Source: Candidula unifasciata (lineage: Eukaryota; Mollusca; Gastropoda; Stylommatophora; Geomitridae). From it: DNA of 64,000 nt. Below the pieces are notes generated by a model. The model ran no database searches and was not told the origin of the DNA. It was given only the letters and a program-made list of their open reading frames with translations. Of this stretch, positions 60,441 through 64,000 are shown in pieces. Where the stretch lies: assembly GCA_905116865.2 (NCBI GenBank), contig CAJHNH020000691.1:642001-706000 (forward strand), read 5' to 3'. Each line of letters starts with the position of its first letter. The first letter of the stretch is position 1. The translations under genes were made by a program, and so were the position numbers.

Positions 60441-61310
60441 CGAAAAGTTAGTATGATTTACGCGCGTTTTTATTAATCAGTACCTGGGCTGCCAGATATT
60501 TGTGCGTTGACCCCAGTGAGAGTTCAAAGTTCAAGTAATGTCAGTTGTCACAATGTACGTGCCAGACCAAAACAAAAATATTGTAGTAAATATTTTACAC
60601 AGTAATTATTAAACTGACAATGAAAGTGTCACATATCACTCCTGTCGCGTGCCTAATGTAAGGATTCCTCCTTCAGAACCAACAGCACTCAGAGATAATT
60701 ATGTTGAGTCGTTTGGCTCGTATTGGTCTAAGGGATTCCCCGTGGCCAATATACGCTCAACTTATCTCTGGAGTAGGGCAACTCAAGTATTGGCACTACA
60801 AAATATATTAGTATATAAATACAATATTTCTAGGCACACTTGGCTGGACACCCCCACTACTTACTAAAGAAAGCCCCCAGGTTATGATAGTTCATTATCA
60901 TAACCATGTTAACACATATAATGAAGATACATACACATACAACTGCTAAACACTTAAGAAGGTGACATAGAGAAACCTAAGTCAGCCATGAAAATGAATG
61001 CACGTATTTAGTATAATATCTGTACATAAAAAAATTGAAGTGAATTCCAGCTATCAGTGAAAGAATCTCAGCACTAATGTCTAGACCCCAAGGAAACTAT
61101 ACAGACAGCCGGTCCTGGAGGTGACTATATGTCATCATTGGAAACAAATGAGCTGTGAGGAAAAAAACAGCATATGGAGCATCAGACTTAGCTTCTATCC
61201 TTTCTGTCTATGATCCCTCCTTCAGCTCCGGATGATTCGACTGTCTTTGATTCTGGAAATTCTGCTCCACTGGATCAAATAGTCAGAGAGTACCTCACCA
61301 TAGAGGACAC
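60441..61310. other. hAT interior, no recognised gene
   Basis: The open frame at 60649-60867 has no recognised motif. Possibly the 5' untranslated side of the transposase. Confidence 0.35.
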
Positions 61311-61312
61311 AA

Positions 61313-61411
61313 TAACTGGATAGGCACACAGCACCTTGATAGGCACACAGTAACTGGATAGGCACACAGCAACTGGATAGGCACACAGCAACTGGATAGG
61401 CACACAGCACC
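61313..61411. repeat. 19-bp tandem repeat
   Basis: Five copies of 'aactggataggcacacagc'. Confidence 0.95.
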
Positions 61412-62720
61412 TGCTCCCACGAGTAACTCACAGTACTGTCCCTGAGTTACACACATGCTCTGGCACTGGATGATGTTTGGGTTATATTGTACCCCATCTT
61501 GAGGAGGACAGTCTTCTCAATTGGTAGTTGGGTGATAATAAGTGGGTGATGGGTTAATTGACTGCTGGGTTATAGTTGGTGGGTGTTGGTTGGACTGTGA
61601 ATCTTCTGCCAGCTCCTCACAAAAGATACATCCTGTCAAGAAAATAACTCAACATTAGTCATCACCAAGAGGGTAACATCTTGACAGGAAAGACAGAACA
61701 AGCATCAGTCATCAACCCCCATCTGCTGACTCCCCCCCCCCTGCTCTCCTGTTTCATTCCTCAGATTGCCTCTCCAGACCAAGAGACATAAGTCTCCTAT
61801 ATTCATCTGTCTGTTTAGTGCAAGAGAAGGCAAGTCAGATATACAGTGGAGATAGATAAAGTGTTCTAACACATATATCACTCTCTCTCTCCCCTCCCTC
61901 TGCACACAGACACCAATATTTACTGTCAGTACCTGCATTCACTAGATTTCCCAACGCTCGCCCTAGCACTCATTGATCTGGGTCAAACACACACATACTT
62001 TGATTAACAAAGTCCTGACCCAATTCTGTCCCCATTTCGTATGTACAGATTTCTATAGTTAGTTTAAAAAGTACACACTTGTAAGGGTATTAAGTTTTAC
62101 CAGTATGGGTGGTTTATTGAGGGCATAAGCTATTTAGTCTGTACAGGGAAAGGTCTACGTTCGAATCCGCTTCTCTAGCGATCAAGAACGGTCGAACTAA
62201 GTGTGATCACACAGCTGATACTGATCTCTCTATACAGCAGTGACTACTTTACAGACATCATTTTAGGTACTCGTAAACTATAATTAACTTACCCAAGCAT
62301 ATGTAAAAACTGAGACATTCCAGATTGCCTTGAAAAATGAAATGATACAGGCATAGATTGACACGTCTGGACGCTAGGAGCCGGCAAGAGAGAATAGCGT
62401 CACTTAGACACTTCAGGCGTTGGTGCAAAAAGAAGTCCCTAGTTTACATGAGCAAGGAGTAAATCGGTTTCCACGAAACCTCAAATAACTCCCTTAATAT
62501 ATATCGAAGATATATATATTTAAAAGTGGAGTTTAGTTAAAGTAACCAGAAAAGGTAGACATAATAATGTTGTCCAATAAAGGCCTATATATATAGATAT
62601 AAGGGACTATATATTTCTGGGCGAGTCCAAGTTTGAATTTTTGCCGATTACAGGTAAGACAGGTTATCAGCCTTACAGACCGATGCGTAATGGCTATCAT
62701 TTCACGACAGAAAGAAAAAA
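61412..62720. other. hAT interior, mostly unassigned
   Basis: CT/TC patches at 61865-61895 and TA patches at 62510-62600; nothing coding was recognised. Confidence 0.35.
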
Positions 62721-62861
62721 AAATCTATAAAATATCTAACTCCATATGAAAAGAATCTAGAAAAATATTTAAGATCTAAACGTCAAAAACAGTATCTAAA
62801 TGCCATGAAAAAGATCTAAATTTTGATATAAAAGATCCAAAGTGGCAACACTGGTCTGCTT

Positions 62862-63150
62862 GTGTAGGGGTTGTTAACTCTCTTTTGCCGTATCGTTTGC
62901 TTGTGCAGGTGACGTTAACCCTTGTGCCGTGTCGTCTGTTTGTGCAGGTGACTTTAACCCTTGTGCCGTGTCGTCTGCTTGTGCAGGGGACGTTAACGCT
63001 TTTGCCGTGTCTTCTGCTTGTGCGTGGGACGTTAACTCTTGTGCCGTTTCGTCTGCTTGTGCAGGGACGTTAACTCTTGTCCAGTTTCGTCTGCTCGTGC
63101 AGGGGACGGTAACCCGTGTGCCGTGTTGTCTGCTTGTGTCTACATTTCTC
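62862..63150. repeat. 45-bp minisatellite (hAT target)
   Basis: About six units of 'gtgccgtgtcgtctgcttgt'+'gcaggtgacgttaacccttg' with variation. The hAT element sits between the first unit (58187-58227) and these. Confidence 0.93.
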
Positions 63151-63170
63151 TGTCTTAAGGTTATTTTGAT

Positions 63171-63385
63171 GTCGGCTCTGTGGCTAAGTCGATGTGAACG
63201 CTTCGTAATGACGGGACGCCGGGTTCGATCTCAGCTGCGGCCATACGCCTTGCGTTGGTTTCGGCAGTGGTATCAAGAAAGCAATGGCAAACTACTGGGC
63301 GTAAATGTGCCTAGAAAAACCACACAGCAGCCAGGGGCTGTTGGGGTGGTTTTGCAACGTCCTGTAAAGGATACGCAACTAACCA
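63171..63385 (+). mobile_element. SINE-A copy
   Basis: 'gtcggctctgtggctaagtc', 'gggttcgatctcagctgcgg', 'gatacgcaactaacc'. Same subfamily as 30390-30622. Confidence 0.9.
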
Positions 63386-63519
63386 AAAAGGTTATTTTGA
63401 TGCCGAGGTATAGACGTGGTGACACAAATAAAATACACCCACTACAAAATATTATGTAGGTAAAATGGGGTTCAATGGGTCCAATCCTAGTTTAAGAGCA
63501 TAATAATCATAAGTAAAAC

Positions 63520-63795
63520 AAAGGACATTTTTCATGTCTTCAGGATTATTGGGCATATAGGGCTAGATCTATGTTTTACCGACCAATCGACATTCGGTGG
63601 TTGATGTGTTCAGCATCTCGCCGGCCGCCTTTACTCCCCAGGATACCACCTGGTATCCATTCAATGCTTGGTCAATCTATGAGCCAAAGTCATTTTTCTA
63701 AAGAAGAAAAAATGTATGTACCATCAGGACCCGAACTCACGACCTTCCGATTCGCAGGCGTCCGTCTAGCTGCTACACCTCACCGACTCCCTTTA
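63520..63795 (-). mobile_element. SINE-B copy
   Basis: Reverse copy: 'gggcatatagggctagatct', 'ccgcctttactccccaggat', 'ggacccgaactcacgacctt', 'tctagctgctacacctcacc'. Confidence 0.88.
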
Positions 63796-63837
63796 AAAAT
63801 CATAGTAATTATTATTATTAGTTTTTTTTAATTATTA

Positions 63838-64000
63838 CAATAAAACCTCGATAATACGAAACCACTTAACGTGAATAAAATGATGTTCCAGCAGGTGTGT
63901 AATACTACTATTACTTCGATGTTAACATGAATTTGTTAAACTCGAACTTGATTTTTGATTTCTTGGAATTAGTGTAAACGTGGATTTACTGCAACATGTT
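63838..64000. mobile_element. Possible pogo/Tigger-like end, cut by window edge
   Basis: 'caataaaacctcgataatac' + 'gaa' resembles the 'CAGT.AAACCTCGATA.TACGAA' termini of pogo-type Tc1/mariner elements as I remember them. Only one end is inside the window. Confidence 0.35.

Larger units (their letters stand above)
58228..62853 (-). mobile_element. hAT transposon, full-length ends, 8-bp target duplication
   Basis: Both ends read CAGTGTTGCCACTTT inwards (left 58228-58242, right 62839-62853 in inverse). GTCTGCTT is duplicated exactly at 58220-58227 and 62854-62861. Inside both ends lie clusters of 'atctaaa/gatctaga' motifs (58260-58330 and 62725-62835), likely transposase-binding subterminal repeats. 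The 4,626-bp interior holds a broken transposase on the - strand and later insertions. Confidence 0.95.

Noticed and set aside
60649..60867. 72-codon frame inside the hAT element
   Set aside because: No recognised motif, wrong strand relative to the transposase, and no splice support.

Overview
This is animal nuclear DNA: short exons with GT-AG introns, AT-rich flanks, and a very high load of tRNA-derived SINEs, decayed non-LTR retrotransposons, DNA transposons, minisatellites and microsatellites. Two conserved genes can be assembled exon by exon with matching splice phases. Nothing in the window names the species. The repeat style and a MyD88 with a serine-rich tail after its TIR domain suggest a lophotrochozoan, probably a mollusc (inference).

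Layout. 1-5260 is AT-rich with few SINEs and no supported gene. 5260-20240 is a transposon-dominated block: SINEs, piggyBac-like and hAT-like MITEs, RTE-like LINE pieces, and an I-clade LINE whose RNase H domain occurs three times in a row. 21566-29799 (+) carries six exons of a glucose-6-phosphatase, most like G6PC3. Its first coding exon is not found with confidence; a weak candidate lies at 8986-9059. 29800-39000 holds the 3' flank of that gene, hairpin-bearing minisatellites, LINE fragments and a mariner element that has gained a C-tract of about 130 bases. 39007-55815 (-) is a complete nine-exon MyD88 gene of 385 codons: death domain, intermediate domain, TIR domain and an extra tail of about 91 residues. 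Its introns are packed with minisatellites, SINEs, MITEs and a roughly 112-bp-arm inverted repeat. 58228-62853 is a hAT transposon with matching 15-bp termini and a perfect 8-bp target duplication, inserted into a minisatellite. Its transposase is broken.

The two genes are not an operon; they run convergently from opposite strands about 9 kb apart. G6PC3-type enzymes hydrolyse glucose-6-phosphate at the ER membrane. MyD88 is the cytosolic adaptor for Toll/IL-1 receptors. The most unusual local features are a minisatellite next to MyD88 exon 3 that multiplies that exon's own 5' splice site, an alanine at the usual BB-loop proline of the MyD88 TIR domain, and nested insertions dated by intact target duplications.

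Repeat family names used below (SINE-A, SINE-B, repeat C, D, E, F) are labels for this window only, defined by copies seen here. Their boundaries are approximate.
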